DNA of 64,000 bases, taken from NCBI GenBank assembly GCA_019823025.1, contig CP081940.1:992001-1056000 (forward strand), written 5' to 3'. This DNA comes from Methylophilales bacterium (lineage in GTDB: Bacteria > Pseudomonadota > Gammaproteobacteria > Burkholderiales > Methylophilaceae). Positions 17,780 through 26,258 of this stretch are shown here, one piece after another. Below the pieces are notes generated by a model, which did not search any database, was not told the DNA's origin, and was given only the letters and a program-made list of their open reading frames with translations. Both the position numbers and the translations under genes were made by a program. Position 1 is the first letter of the stretch. Each line of letters begins with the position of its first letter.

Positions 17780-18718
17780 ATGAAAATTAATTTTTTCTTA
17801 TTGCTTTTAGCATTTGTTTTTTCCCCACTCTACTCCGCTGAGCTCGAACAATATTGCACGACTAGCCTTGCCGAGGGCAATTTTCATAAAACAGATTGTG
17901 ACATCAATAGTACTTTCGAGGGGAAAAAATACTGTTTTGGTAATAAAAAATCAAAATCTATTTTCTTAGAAAACCCCCAAGAAACCCTTTCAAGTGCGGT
18001 TGCTTTTTATAAAAAAAATAATGTGGAAAGAGTTAAAATTTCTCAAACTGAAGCTAATGAAATTTTAGATGATCCAGATTGTGATTTTTCAAACAAAGAT
18101 TTGGGGTATTTAAATTTCAAAGGCCAAGATTTAACTCACTGTGTAATGATTAATACTAGTTTTTTTGGTGCTGATTTAAGAGATGCAAATCTTTCTGGAG
18201 CCAATTTACAAAGAGCTTATCTAAATCTTGCAAGATTAGAAAAGGCAAACTTTGCTGGGGCTATTTTAATAGAGGCGACTATCTTTCAACCTATTTTTGG
18301 TGATACCAACTTTATGGGCGCAAATTTAACTAATGCACGTATGATCGGTACCCTTGGCAAAGTCAATATGTCAAAAGCTTTAGTAAAGAACGGGCGATTT
18401 GGCCTGGATGTTGGCAATCAGCCAATGGGACAAATGAAGTTTGATTCTGCCGGCGGTAATTTTAAAGGCACTGACTTTGAAGATGCTGATCTGAATATTG
18501 CGAGTTTTATTTTTGGTGATCTTAGTGGCGCTAATTTAAGAAATACAAATTTACATAGAGCTGAATTAATTCAAGCGGACTTAACGGGTGCAGATTTAAC
18601 GGGTGCAGATTTAACGGGTGCGAATGTTGAAGATGCAAATTTTAAGGATGTAATAGGTTTGAGTAAAACTAAAGGTTTTGACAAAGTTTTAGGGAAGTGT
18701 CGGAATTGCGGCATGTAA
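17780..18718 (+). CDS. Exported pentapeptide-repeat protein of unknown function
   Basis: 312 aa. A signal peptide (about 1-20, ending SPLYSAE) is followed by a Cys-containing N-terminal part. Two pentapeptide-repeat blocks follow (A[DN]LxG type: ADLRDANLSGANLQRAYL, then SGANLRNTNLHRAEL and ADLTGADLTGADLTGANV), which should form right-handed beta-helices. It ends with KCRNCGM, a CxxC near the C-terminus. Identical 15-bp repeats occur at 18581-18610. Its function is not known. Confidence 0.85.
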   Translation: MKINFFLLLLAFVFSPLYSAELEQYCTTSLAEGNFHKTDCDINSTFEGKKYCFGNKKSKSIFLENPQETLSSAVAFYKKNNVERVKISQTEANEILDDPDCDFSNKDLGYLNFKGQDLTHCVMINTSFFGADLRDANLSGANLQRAYLNLARLEKANFAGAILIEATIFQPIFGDTNFMGANLTNARMIGTLGKVNMSKALVKNGRFGLDVGNQPMGQMKFDSAGGNFKGTDFEDADLNIASFIFGDLSGANLRNTNLHRAELIQADLTGADLTGADLTGANVEDANFKDVIGLSKTKGFDKVLGKCRNCGM

Positions 18719-18748
18719 AAAAAATGCCCGTTTAAGGGCATTTTTTTT
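18717..18748. terminator. Bidirectional terminator between the pentapeptide gene and hupB
   Basis: An 8-bp stem AAATGCCC/GGGCATTT (18722-18729 and 18736-18743) has an A-run before and a T-run after. It lies between two convergent genes, so it can serve both strands. Confidence 0.9.
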
Positions 18749-18764
18749 AACTATAAATTAATCC

Positions 18765-19037
18765 TTAGTTGACCGCGCTTTTTAATGCTGCTCCAGCTTT
18801 GAAAGAAGGCACTGTTCTTGCTGGGATTTTTAATTCTGCACCAGTTTGAGGGTTACGGCCTGTTCTAGCAGCTCTTTTAGCTGTTTTAAAAGTACCAAAG
18901 CCAATTAGGGTAACAGTGTCACCTTTTTTTAAAGCTCCAGTGATAGATTCGATTACTGCGTCAACGGCACGTCCAGCGCCCGCTTTTGTGTCGTCTGTTG
19001 CTGCTGCTACTGCGTCGATTAATTCACCTTTATTCAT
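18765..19037 (-). CDS. hupB: DNA-binding protein HU
   Basis: Nucleoid protein of 90 aa, full HU length: [28 protein letters not shown], the conserved [25 protein letters not shown] arm region and [21 protein letters not shown] precedes the ATG. It is divergent from umuD. Confidence 0.97.
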   Translation of the reverse strand: MNKGELIDAVAAATDDTKAGAGRAVDAVIESITGALKKGDTVTLIGFGTFKTAKRAARTGRNPQTGAELKIPARTVPSFKAGAALKSAVN

Positions 19038-19185
19038 AAAACCTCCGTTTGTTTATAAATTATTTTTTGTCACCGTCTTCTGCCACCCCTACGCTTACTG
19101 CTGTACAGGCAAAGGTTAAAACTACTTTGCCCTCTTTAAACTTTGTTGTCAATAAAAAAAGTAAATAATTTTAACCGGTAATATA

Positions 19186-19210
19186 TTTGATTAATGTTAC
19201 AATATTCAAA
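19186..19210 (+). promoter_or_regulatory. 25-bp near-palindrome at the umuD start, putative operator
   Basis: The arms TTTGA (19186-19190) and TCAAA (19206-19210) flank a central TGT-T-ACA; 20 of 24 paired positions match between the sequence and its reverse complement. The last base is the A of the umuD ATG. Size and TTGA...TGT...TCAA layout resemble the operator known for UmuDAb of Acinetobacter. That a repressor binds here is inference. Confidence 0.5.
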
Positions 19211-19797
19211 TGAAAATCGTCAAGAATAAAAATAATCGAGGTGGTGTTAGGTTAGGAGCTGGAAGAAAATCTGGTAGTGGGTTGTATGGAGAAGAAACCA
19301 AAGTAATACGAGTTCCACGTAGCTCTCTAGGTAATATTAAAAAATATCTCAATTTATCTAGGATGAATAATATCGATGAAATTAGTCTGGCTTTTAAAGA
19401 GACTAGCTACAACCCTCTTGTCCTATTTGAACATAAAGTACCTGCTGGATTTCCGTCACCTGCAGATGATCACGTCGAAAAGCGCCTGGATTTAAATGAA
19501 TATTTAATTAAAAAAAGTGATGCTACTTTTTTTGTGAAAATCAAAGGAGACTCTATGATTGATGCAAGTATCAATGATGGAGATATTGTAATCATTGACC
19601 GTTCTATGCAGGCGAAAATAGGAGATATCGTGTTAGCTTCTGTTGATGGAAATTTTACGATCAAGACACTTTCTAAATACAAATTGAAGCCTCGTTTGTT
19701 GCCAGCCAATGAAAAATATAAGCCGATTGAGATTGATGATAATACACAGTTTGAATTATGGGGGGTAGTCACGGGCGCCGTTAGAAAATTTAAATAA
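19210..19797 (+). CDS. umuD: UmuD-like S24 peptidase with an N-terminal extension
   Basis: Pol V accessory protein that self-cleaves on RecA filaments, 195 aa against about 140 for E. coli UmuD. The C-terminal peptidase has cleavage site Ala79-Gly80, Ser115 in GDSM and Lys152 in TIKTL. The extra N-terminal 60 residues contain GGVRLGAGRKSG and TKVIRVPRSSLGNIKKYL, which look like a basic, ribbon-helix-helix-type arm. This recalls regulators such as UmuDAb. No good Shine-Dalgarno precedes the ATG. Overlaps umuC by one base (TAATG). Confidence 0.88.
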   Translation: MKIVKNKNNRGGVRLGAGRKSGSGLYGEETKVIRVPRSSLGNIKKYLNLSRMNNIDEISLAFKETSYNPLVLFEHKVPAGFPSPADDHVEKRLDLNEYLIKKSDATFFVKIKGDSMIDASINDGDIVIIDRSMQAKIGDIVLASVDGNFTIKTLSKYKLKPRLLPANEKYKPIEIDDNTQFELWGVVTGAVRKFK

Positions 19798-21044
19798 TGA
19801 TAGCGCTAATTGATATCAATAATTTTTATGTTAGTTGCGAACGATTATTTAATCCAACCCTTATAAATCAGCCTGTCGTTGTATTAAGTAATAATGATGG
19901 TTGTATTATTTCTCGAAGTAACGAAGCTAAAAAATTAGGTATTAAGATGGGCGTACCTTTATTTAAAGTTAAAAAGCTCTTAAGTGACAATAAGGTAAGT
20001 ATCCTTTCATCAAATTACCCGCTCTATGCTGATATGAGCTTTCGCACTATGCAGGTACTTTCAACCTTTGCTGATCTTCAAGAAATCTATTCTATTGACG
20101 AATGTTTTTTGGACTTAAGTGGACAGAAAAACCTGAATGTACTTGGTAGCCTGATAAGGAAAAGATTGTCACAGTGGCTAGGTATGCCTGTGTGTGTTGG
20201 AATAGCTCCTACAAAAACATTAGCTAAATTTGCCAATCACTGTGCAAAGACTCAAGATAGTTGGCAGGGTGTTTGTGACTTTAGCAAGATGAAAGAAAAT
20301 GAGATAAACCAAATAATGGCTAATGTTGATGTAAGTAAGGTGTGGGGGGTGGGGGCTAAGACATCAACTAAATTAAAAAAGATGGATATCAATTCTGTAC
20401 TAGATTTAAAATTGACCAACCCAGCCAAGATTAACTTTTACTTTAATGTGAATATAGAGCGAATTGTTGTGGAATTAAATCGATCTATTTGCTTTCCGAT
20501 TATCACAGAAGCCCCAAAAAAAAATGAGATTTTATCGTCGAGAAGTTTTGGTAGGCCAGTAAGTACTATAGAAATGCTTTCAGAAGCTATTACCACTTTC
20601 TTATCTAGTGCTACATATAAAGCAAGACAGCAAGAAATGCTTGCTACCAGTGTTACATTGTTTATTAGAAGTAGCCCCCACAAAGGCAGGGATAATTATT
20701 ATGCAAATGCTATTAGAATTCCCTTGGCTTTTCCAACAAACCATCATAATTTAGTCACACCGATAGCCTTAGAAGGACTTAGAGCAATATTTAAACCAAA
20801 TATTAAATATACAAAGTGTGGGGTCTTATTATCGGGACTTATCAGTGAATCAATACAACAAAAAAATCTTTGGCCGGACGTTGGCAATAGTTCTATGGAG
20901 ATAGTCGATAAAATTAATAATAAATTTAATAAGAAGAGCGTTCGCTTGGGAACAGAGCCACTGAATCCAGAATGGCAGATGAGGCAATTAAATAAAAGCC
21001 GTTCATTTACGACTTCTTGGGATGAATTATTGGTTGCTCAATGA
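19797..21044 (+). CDS. umuC: DNA polymerase V catalytic subunit UmuC
   Basis: Y-family translesion polymerase, 415 aa. Active-site motifs: ALIDINNFYVSCERLF and YSIDECFLDLSG. VCVGIAPTKTLAKFAN and the C-terminal UmuC-specific region (KARQQEMLATSVTLFIRSSPH) are present. Full length, translationally coupled to umuD. Confidence 0.95.
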   Translation: MIALIDINNFYVSCERLFNPTLINQPVVVLSNNDGCIISRSNEAKKLGIKMGVPLFKVKKLLSDNKVSILSSNYPLYADMSFRTMQVLSTFADLQEIYSIDECFLDLSGQKNLNVLGSLIRKRLSQWLGMPVCVGIAPTKTLAKFANHCAKTQDSWQGVCDFSKMKENEINQIMANVDVSKVWGVGAKTSTKLKKMDINSVLDLKLTNPAKINFYFNVNIERIVVELNRSICFPIITEAPKKNEILSSRSFGRPVSTIEMLSEAITTFLSSATYKARQQEMLATSVTLFIRSSPHKGRDNYYANAIRIPLAFPTNHHNLVTPIALEGLRAIFKPNIKYTKCGVLLSGLISESIQQKNLWPDVGNSSMEIVDKINNKFNKKSVRLGTEPLNPEWQMRQLNKSRSFTTSWDELLVAQ

Positions 21045-21055
21045 GAATATTGAGC

Positions 21056-21985
21056 CTAAGGCGTTAGTGTTGGATTAAGTTGTATGAAGTAATCATTATC
21101 TTGAAGATTGACTTTCCATCCTTCAAAATAAACCTCACTAATATTGGGGTTGAGTTGGATTTTGAAAGGAGGTGAACCATGATGACTTAGTTTAGCTCCT
21201 TTTTTAAAATCATATTCTTTTAGAGCGCCTAAAGAGTCGACTACACATATTTTCTGGGAATCATGTGAAATAATATAAAAATAATATGAGGATTTTTCAG
21301 GGTTTCTTGTTGAAAATGATTTCAACGGCGTGGTACCGACTTCGCATACAAAATCCTCAACAGAATTTAAAGCTACAACTTCAGAGGAGCTATCGAGTTC
21401 AGTTGGAGCGACTACATCATCTGCTATAACAAAAGACTCTTCATTGAGCTGTGAATCTGATTCACGATATTCATTGTCATTATAAGAAACTTGTTCTGAG
21501 TCATCCAAACTTTTAGGTAAATTATCTATTACTTCAACTTGCTCTACCTTAGGAGTTTCAATAGAAGTAGTCTCAGATTCAGGAGTAACCTCATTTAAGT
21601 CTGATATTTGATTATTTGACTTTGGTAAATCCGTATCAAACAAATAAAAGATGAATCCAAAAATAACAATAGCTAAAATGGAATAATTTACTTTATTATA
21701 AAGGGCTGACTTAGTTTTTTGAGTAGGGAGTTTATTTTCTTTTTCAGAAATTAATTTATCTTTTTCCTCGATTAAAAGATCGAGCTTGATATCTAGAAAC
21801 TTTGCATAGCGCTTTAATAAAATTAATTTATATTTAGGCGATGCAAAACCGATATCTAAATTGTTTTCTAATGATTTAATCTGGGTAGTACTTAAAGTTA
21901 ATGCTTTAGCAGCATCACCTATACTGAGACGCCATTTTTTTCTCTTATTAGTTAGTTTTTTATTGTGGTAAATATATTTTTCCAT
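21056..21985 (-). CDS. RodZ-like cytoskeletal/HTH membrane protein
   Basis: 309 aa with the RodZ layout: a cytoplasmic helix-turn-helix domain (about 12-75; LSIGDAAKALTLSTTQIKSLEN), a basic linker, one membrane helix (about 101-116), a Ser/Glu/Asp-rich periplasmic linker, and a C-terminal domain resembling DUF4115 (KICVVDSLGALKEYDFKKGAKL ... FEGWKVNL). RodZ couples MreB to the elongasome. It is separated from the usual ispG neighbourhood. Moderate certainty. Confidence 0.65.
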   Translation of the reverse strand: MEKYIYHNKKLTNKRKKWRLSIGDAAKALTLSTTQIKSLENNLDIGFASPKYKLILLKRYAKFLDIKLDLLIEEKDKLISEKENKLPTQKTKSALYNKVNYSILAIVIFGFIFYLFDTDLPKSNNQISDLNEVTPESETTSIETPKVEQVEVIDNLPKSLDDSEQVSYNDNEYRESDSQLNEESFVIADDVVAPTELDSSSEVVALNSVEDFVCEVGTTPLKSFSTRNPEKSSYYFYIISHDSQKICVVDSLGALKEYDFKKGAKLSHHGSPPFKIQLNPNISEVYFEGWKVNLQDNDYFIQLNPTLTP

Positions 21986-21989
21986 CTAA

Positions 21990-23246
21990 CTATAAAAACC
22001 TAAAGGCAATGATTGCAATAAGTGTTGGTGGAATAGCGGCTATCAATAAACCAAGCGGGCTAATATTTTTTTCAGAAAAGTGTTTTCTTAAAATAGAGAT
22101 ACCAGCAGGGTTTGGAGCATTTGCTATTACAGTCAGCCCACCACCAGTGACAGCACCACTTACTAAAGCAAGTTTGAATTCATCTGAGAGTCCATCCACA
22201 AGTGATCCTAAATAAGTCAGGGCTGCATTATCGGTAAGAGCAGTCAAGGCAGTTGCACCATAATAAACAGCGCTAGAATCCATAGATAAGAGAACTGGGG
22301 TTATCCACCAACCTTGGATTCCACCTAAAACAACTAGTCCGGCTAGGAAAAAAGCTACCAGTAATGCTTCTTTAATAATAAGTGGATTCTGATAATGTTT
22401 GTACGCTGAGGTAAATCCGATGAAAAATAGGAAGACCCCCATAAATACTGATGGATGATGTGCAAAATAAACAACGCTAATCAGAAAGAACAGGTGAATT
22501 AGGACAATAAGAGCAGGTACGTCTGATTTAGCATTGTCTTTGAATGCTATTTTTCCTAAGTCCTCTTTAAATAAAAAAGTAATAATGAGAGCGTTTGCAA
22601 GAACACCAATACCTGCTCGCCAACCAAAATTTTCCAACATATACCAAATATCCCAATTCCATGTACTGCTGACCATTAAAATAGGAGGGGCAGCGTAGGG
22701 CGTCAAGGTTCCACCTATTGATATATTGACGAATAACACACCTAAGGTAGCATATTTAAAACGATGACTTACCTTACTTCCAAAATAATTTTGGCTCAAT
22801 AAAAGTGCAGCTAACGTCATGGCAGCAGGCTCTGTAATGAATGAACCTAATAGAGGAACAAAGCTAAGAAGTAGAAAATAAATAACAAATTCTTTTTTTA
22901 AAGGAATAAGGCTTGATAAAAGTAAAACAATTTTTTTTGATAACTCAAGAATAGGCCGAGTACCGGCAATTACCATGATGACAAAAACAAACATCGGCTC
23001 AGTAAAATTTCGAGTATCAACATAATTAACAGCTATGTCACCGCCCTCAATACCAAAAATAAATAACACTAGTACCATAGCCCAAAAACCGAAAACAACC
23101 TCTACCTCTCCCAATAAATGTAGAATGCCTGAAAATCGTTTGTGGACATGAGCTAAATGTTCAAAATATTTAGTTGAAAAGGTGTGAATAATTGCAATAA
23201 GAAATAAAGAAGCGCCGATTAATTCGATTGTTGTGTAGGGGACCAT
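21990..23246 (-). CDS. Putative Na+/H+ antiporter
   Basis: 418 aa integral membrane protein with about ten hydrophobic segments. It resembles the bacterial 'putative Na+/H+ antiporter' family (Pfam Na_H_antiport_2): SFITEPAAMTLAALLLSQNYF, NISIGGTLTPYAAPPILMV, SAVYYGATALTALTDNAALTYLGSL, SGAVTGGGLTVIANAPNPAGISIL. Likely role: sodium or pH homeostasis. It is upstream of the RodZ-like gene with a 4-base gap. Confidence 0.82.
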   Translation of the reverse strand: MVPYTTIELIGASLFLIAIIHTFSTKYFEHLAHVHKRFSGILHLLGEVEVVFGFWAMVLVLFIFGIEGGDIAVNYVDTRNFTEPMFVFVIMVIAGTRPILELSKKIVLLLSSLIPLKKEFVIYFLLLSFVPLLGSFITEPAAMTLAALLLSQNYFGSKVSHRFKYATLGVLFVNISIGGTLTPYAAPPILMVSSTWNWDIWYMLENFGWRAGIGVLANALIITFLFKEDLGKIAFKDNAKSDVPALIVLIHLFFLISVVYFAHHPSVFMGVFLFFIGFTSAYKHYQNPLIIKEALLVAFFLAGLVVLGGIQGWWITPVLLSMDSSAVYYGATALTALTDNAALTYLGSLVDGLSDEFKLALVSGAVTGGGLTVIANAPNPAGISILRKHFSEKNISPLGLLIAAIPPTLIAIIAFRFL

Positions 23247-23422
23247 TCTATTTCCTAGCTATTAAATATTAAAAACGATATTTTAGCATTGGCTCAGGAT
23301 TCCTGATATTAAATTTATAAGGGTTTGCTGGCTTATGCTTTTATATTTGTATAAACGATTTGATCAGAGCTGTTTTATAATGTGGTTAATACCACGTGAC
23401 GCAATAAAAATTAATTAAAGAT

Positions 23423-25000
23423 ATGAAAAAAATTTCGCAAACAGAGATACAAAACTTAATGGCGCTTCATCAAAGGGGTCTGGATGACGATTTAATCAAT
23501 AAAGCGACCTCTCTAGTAAGGGAATACCCAGAAGAAATTATCTTATTTAATTTATTGGGGATTAGTTTTGAGAGAAAGGGCTCTCTTAAAAATGCAGCAA
23601 AAGCCTATAAGAGCGCTTTAAAAATAAACCCAAATATTCCTGAAATGAATTTCAACTTAGGGGCTATTCTTTTTTCTGAAAATAAAGTTGAAGAAGCGAT
23701 TAAATTTTATGAAAAATCAATTCAACTAAATAATAGTTTCCCTGAGGCACATTTTAACTTAGGGATTGCTTTTCAGAGTGCTGGACGATTTGATGACGCC
23801 ATTCAGTGCTATCAAAAAGCAATTCAAATACAACCTGGATTTTTTGAAGCAATTACGAATATGGGAACAATAAAGCAGCTTCAAGGACATCTTGATGAGG
23901 CAGCAGATTTTTTTAGAAAGTCGTTAAGTATTCGAGAGGATGGGAGGGGGCACTATAATCTTGCAAATGTGTTGAGAAACCAAGGTAATCTGTCCACATC
24001 AATAAATCATTATCGTAAAGCGATTGAGCTTGGCTCAGGGGAGGCAGAATTCTATTCTGATCTTGGAGATGCGCTATGGCACGAAGGAAATATTTCGGAA
24101 GCCAATCGTTTTTTAAGAATGGCAGTTGAAGTTGACTCACAGCACCCAAGAGCAAATTATCAGTTAGCAGTCTTTTTATATGATAACAATGCCCTTGAAG
24201 AGGCTATTAATTATTTTAAAGTTTCTAAGTTCGAGGATTGGCAAGAGAGAATCCTTTATTGTCTTTATAAATCAAAGCAATTTGATTTGTTTAAAGAAGA
24301 GTTTGCTAATATTGAGCATTCAAAACATAACTCCCCTTTCTTAGCAACACTCTCTGGGCACTACGCGAAAAACTATAATGAGGTAGATACATATAAATTT
24401 TGTCCCCAACCTCTAGATTTTGTATCACATCAATCCATACCTTGTTTGTTAGAAGATAATGAAGCACTTAGGCTTCAGTTACTAGAAGACATTAATAATG
24501 CGGATATCAATGATCGCAAACAAAGTCGTTTATTTTATGGAACGCAATCAGCTGGAAATTTATTCAAAAGAAATGAGAGCTCTTTTAAGGTATTAGAATT
24601 AGGCCTTAAAGAGGCTATTAGCAAATATTACGATCTTTATAAAAATGAGGACTGTGAATTTATTAAATCATTTCCAAAGCAAATTGAATTTAGTAGCTCT
24701 TGGTTTGTAAAGATGCAATCGGGCGGACATTTAACATCACACATACATGAAGATGGATGGATCAGTGGGGCAATTTATTTATCCATCCCTAAAAAAACTA
24801 AAACTCAAGATGAGGGAGCCATTGAGCTTAGTACTCATGGGGACGACTACCCAATTATAAATGATGACTTCCCTAAAAAAGTGATTAAACCCAAAGAAGG
24901 TGATGTAATCTTCTTTCCTTCATCTGTTTTTCACAGAACAATTCCTTTTGAGTCTGATGAAGAAAGAATTTGTATTGCGTTTGATCTTAAACCGTCATAG
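23423..25000 (+). CDS. TPR protein with C-terminal 2OG-Fe(II) oxygenase-like domain
   Basis: 525 aa. Residues about 20-290 are tandem TPR units (PNIPEMNFNLGAILFSENKVEEAIKFYEKS, SFPEAHFNLGIAFQSAGRFDDAIQ). The C-terminal part, about 330-525, resembles the 2OG-FeII_Oxy_5 family: HIHEDGWISGAIYLS for metal binding, GDVIFFPSSVFHRTIPF for the distal His, and ERICIAFD with a candidate Arg for 2-oxoglutarate. It may hydroxylate a protein or small molecule; substrate unknown. Its stop codon abuts that of the convergent BrkB gene. Confidence 0.8.
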   Translation: MKKISQTEIQNLMALHQRGLDDDLINKATSLVREYPEEIILFNLLGISFERKGSLKNAAKAYKSALKINPNIPEMNFNLGAILFSENKVEEAIKFYEKSIQLNNSFPEAHFNLGIAFQSAGRFDDAIQCYQKAIQIQPGFFEAITNMGTIKQLQGHLDEAADFFRKSLSIREDGRGHYNLANVLRNQGNLSTSINHYRKAIELGSGEAEFYSDLGDALWHEGNISEANRFLRMAVEVDSQHPRANYQLAVFLYDNNALEEAINYFKVSKFEDWQERILYCLYKSKQFDLFKEEFANIEHSKHNSPFLATLSGHYAKNYNEVDTYKFCPQPLDFVSHQSIPCLLEDNEALRLQLLEDINNADINDRKQSRLFYGTQSAGNLFKRNESSFKVLELGLKEAISKYYDLYKNEDCEFIKSFPKQIEFSSSWFVKMQSGGHLTSHIHEDGWISGAIYLSIPKKTKTQDEGAIELSTHGDDYPIINDDFPKKVIKPKEGDVIFFPSSVFHRTIPFESDEERICIAFDLKPS

Positions 25001-26224
25001 AAGCTTTTGTAATTTTTCTGCCATGTTGAACATAAATATTTGAGCAATCTTTGGATCTTCGGCTAACATCTCTCTTACTTTAATATCCTTGATCCTAATT
25101 AATCTTGCCCAATCAGAACAAATGGTTGCTGACATTAAACGAGGGTTTTTATGTAATAAAGCATGTTCACCAAAATATTCACCGGGATTGACGGTAAAGA
25201 TGACTTCCTTACTTCTTTTTATTTCAACTTCGCCTTCAATCACAAAATATAAATCGTTATCTTGAGAGCCCTCACTAAAAATAACTTTATTTTTCTTATA
25301 TCTTTTACCATACAGCATCATTAATTTATTAATTATGGGGTGTCTATGAATATTTTTTAGTAAGAATAATTGTTTTAATATCAGTAATTCTTGTTTATGA
25401 AGTGCAGCGATCAATTCAGCACCGATAAGTATGGCTCCCGTGTTTAGATAGAGCCATATCAATGAAATAAATAAATTTCTCAAACTACCGTAGAAGTAAC
25501 CTAGTGGCTGACTTAAGCTAATAAAGAATCCAAAAGCATCGTTTAAGGTAAACCACAGCAAACTGGTTATTAGCCCACCAAGTATTAGGTGCATTTTTTT
25601 TATACGTGTTGGCATAAAAAATTTAAAAAATATAGTCATGATTAGCGTCATTAAGATTAACGATAATGAGAATGTGACGATACTGTATTTAAATATAGGG
25701 ACATATTCATTAACCAATAAAGTTGTTTTTTGAAGATATAGGTCTATAAAAATATAGGCAAAGAAAAAAAACATAATGGCGACCACAGAAAAAATATCTT
25801 TCAGTTTATTTTTTAAATATGTATTTTTTTTTGTTAAACCTAATATCTGTATGAAGCTCAACCGAAGGGCCTGGGTCAGGGGAGTCGTTGCAAGAAAAAG
25901 AATACCGAATAAGATTAAACCCCAAGATAGTTGTTTTGTTGAGATATCGATAACCTCGGAGAGAAGTTGGTCGCTAATTTGAGGGAGAAGTCTTGAGGTC
26001 ACAATTTCAAGTTGAGATAACGCAAAATCTGAATTTGCAAGCCACTGACTTAAAATAAAAAATATGAGTAGGATTAAGGGCACCATTGCAAACAAAGTAA
26101 AAAAAGCAATTGAAGCATTTAGTGCGATAAAGTTGTGCCTAATACAGCCATCAAGAACCTCTTTAAACGTAAAATATTTTGCTCCTCTTTTGTCCCTTAA
26201 TAAATTTAAAATTTTTTGAAGCAT
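24995..26224 (-). CDS. YihY/BrkB-family membrane protein fused to a cyclic-nucleotide-binding domain
   Basis: 409 aa. Residues about 1-285 are the BrkB/YihY ('RNase BN-like') membrane domain with six hydrophobic segments (HNFIALNASIAFFTLFAMVPLILLIFFIL; IWLYLNTGAILIGAELIAALHK). Residues about 295-409 are a cNMP-binding/CRP-like beta-barrel (VIFSEGSQDNDLYFVIEGEVEI, NPGEYFGEHALLHKNPRLMSATI). The effector and function are unknown. The older RNase BN label for this family is not correct. Confidence 0.85.
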   Translation of the reverse strand: MLQKILNLLRDKRGAKYFTFKEVLDGCIRHNFIALNASIAFFTLFAMVPLILLIFFILSQWLANSDFALSQLEIVTSRLLPQISDQLLSEVIDISTKQLSWGLILFGILFLATTPLTQALRLSFIQILGLTKKNTYLKNKLKDIFSVVAIMFFFFAYIFIDLYLQKTTLLVNEYVPIFKYSIVTFSLSLILMTLIMTIFFKFFMPTRIKKMHLILGGLITSLLWFTLNDAFGFFISLSQPLGYFYGSLRNLFISLIWLYLNTGAILIGAELIAALHKQELLILKQLFLLKNIHRHPIINKLMMLYGKRYKKNKVIFSEGSQDNDLYFVIEGEVEIKRSKEVIFTVNPGEYFGEHALLHKNPRLMSATICSDWARLIRIKDIKVREMLAEDPKIAQIFMFNMAEKLQKLL

Positions 26225-26258
26225 CAGTTATATAAAAATCCTAGAATTAGAGAAGTAA

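Noticed and set aside
19101..19108. CTGTACAG palindrome in the hupB-umuD gap as a LexA box
   Set aside because: Proteobacterial LexA boxes need CTGT and ACAG separated by 8 bases; here there is no spacer.
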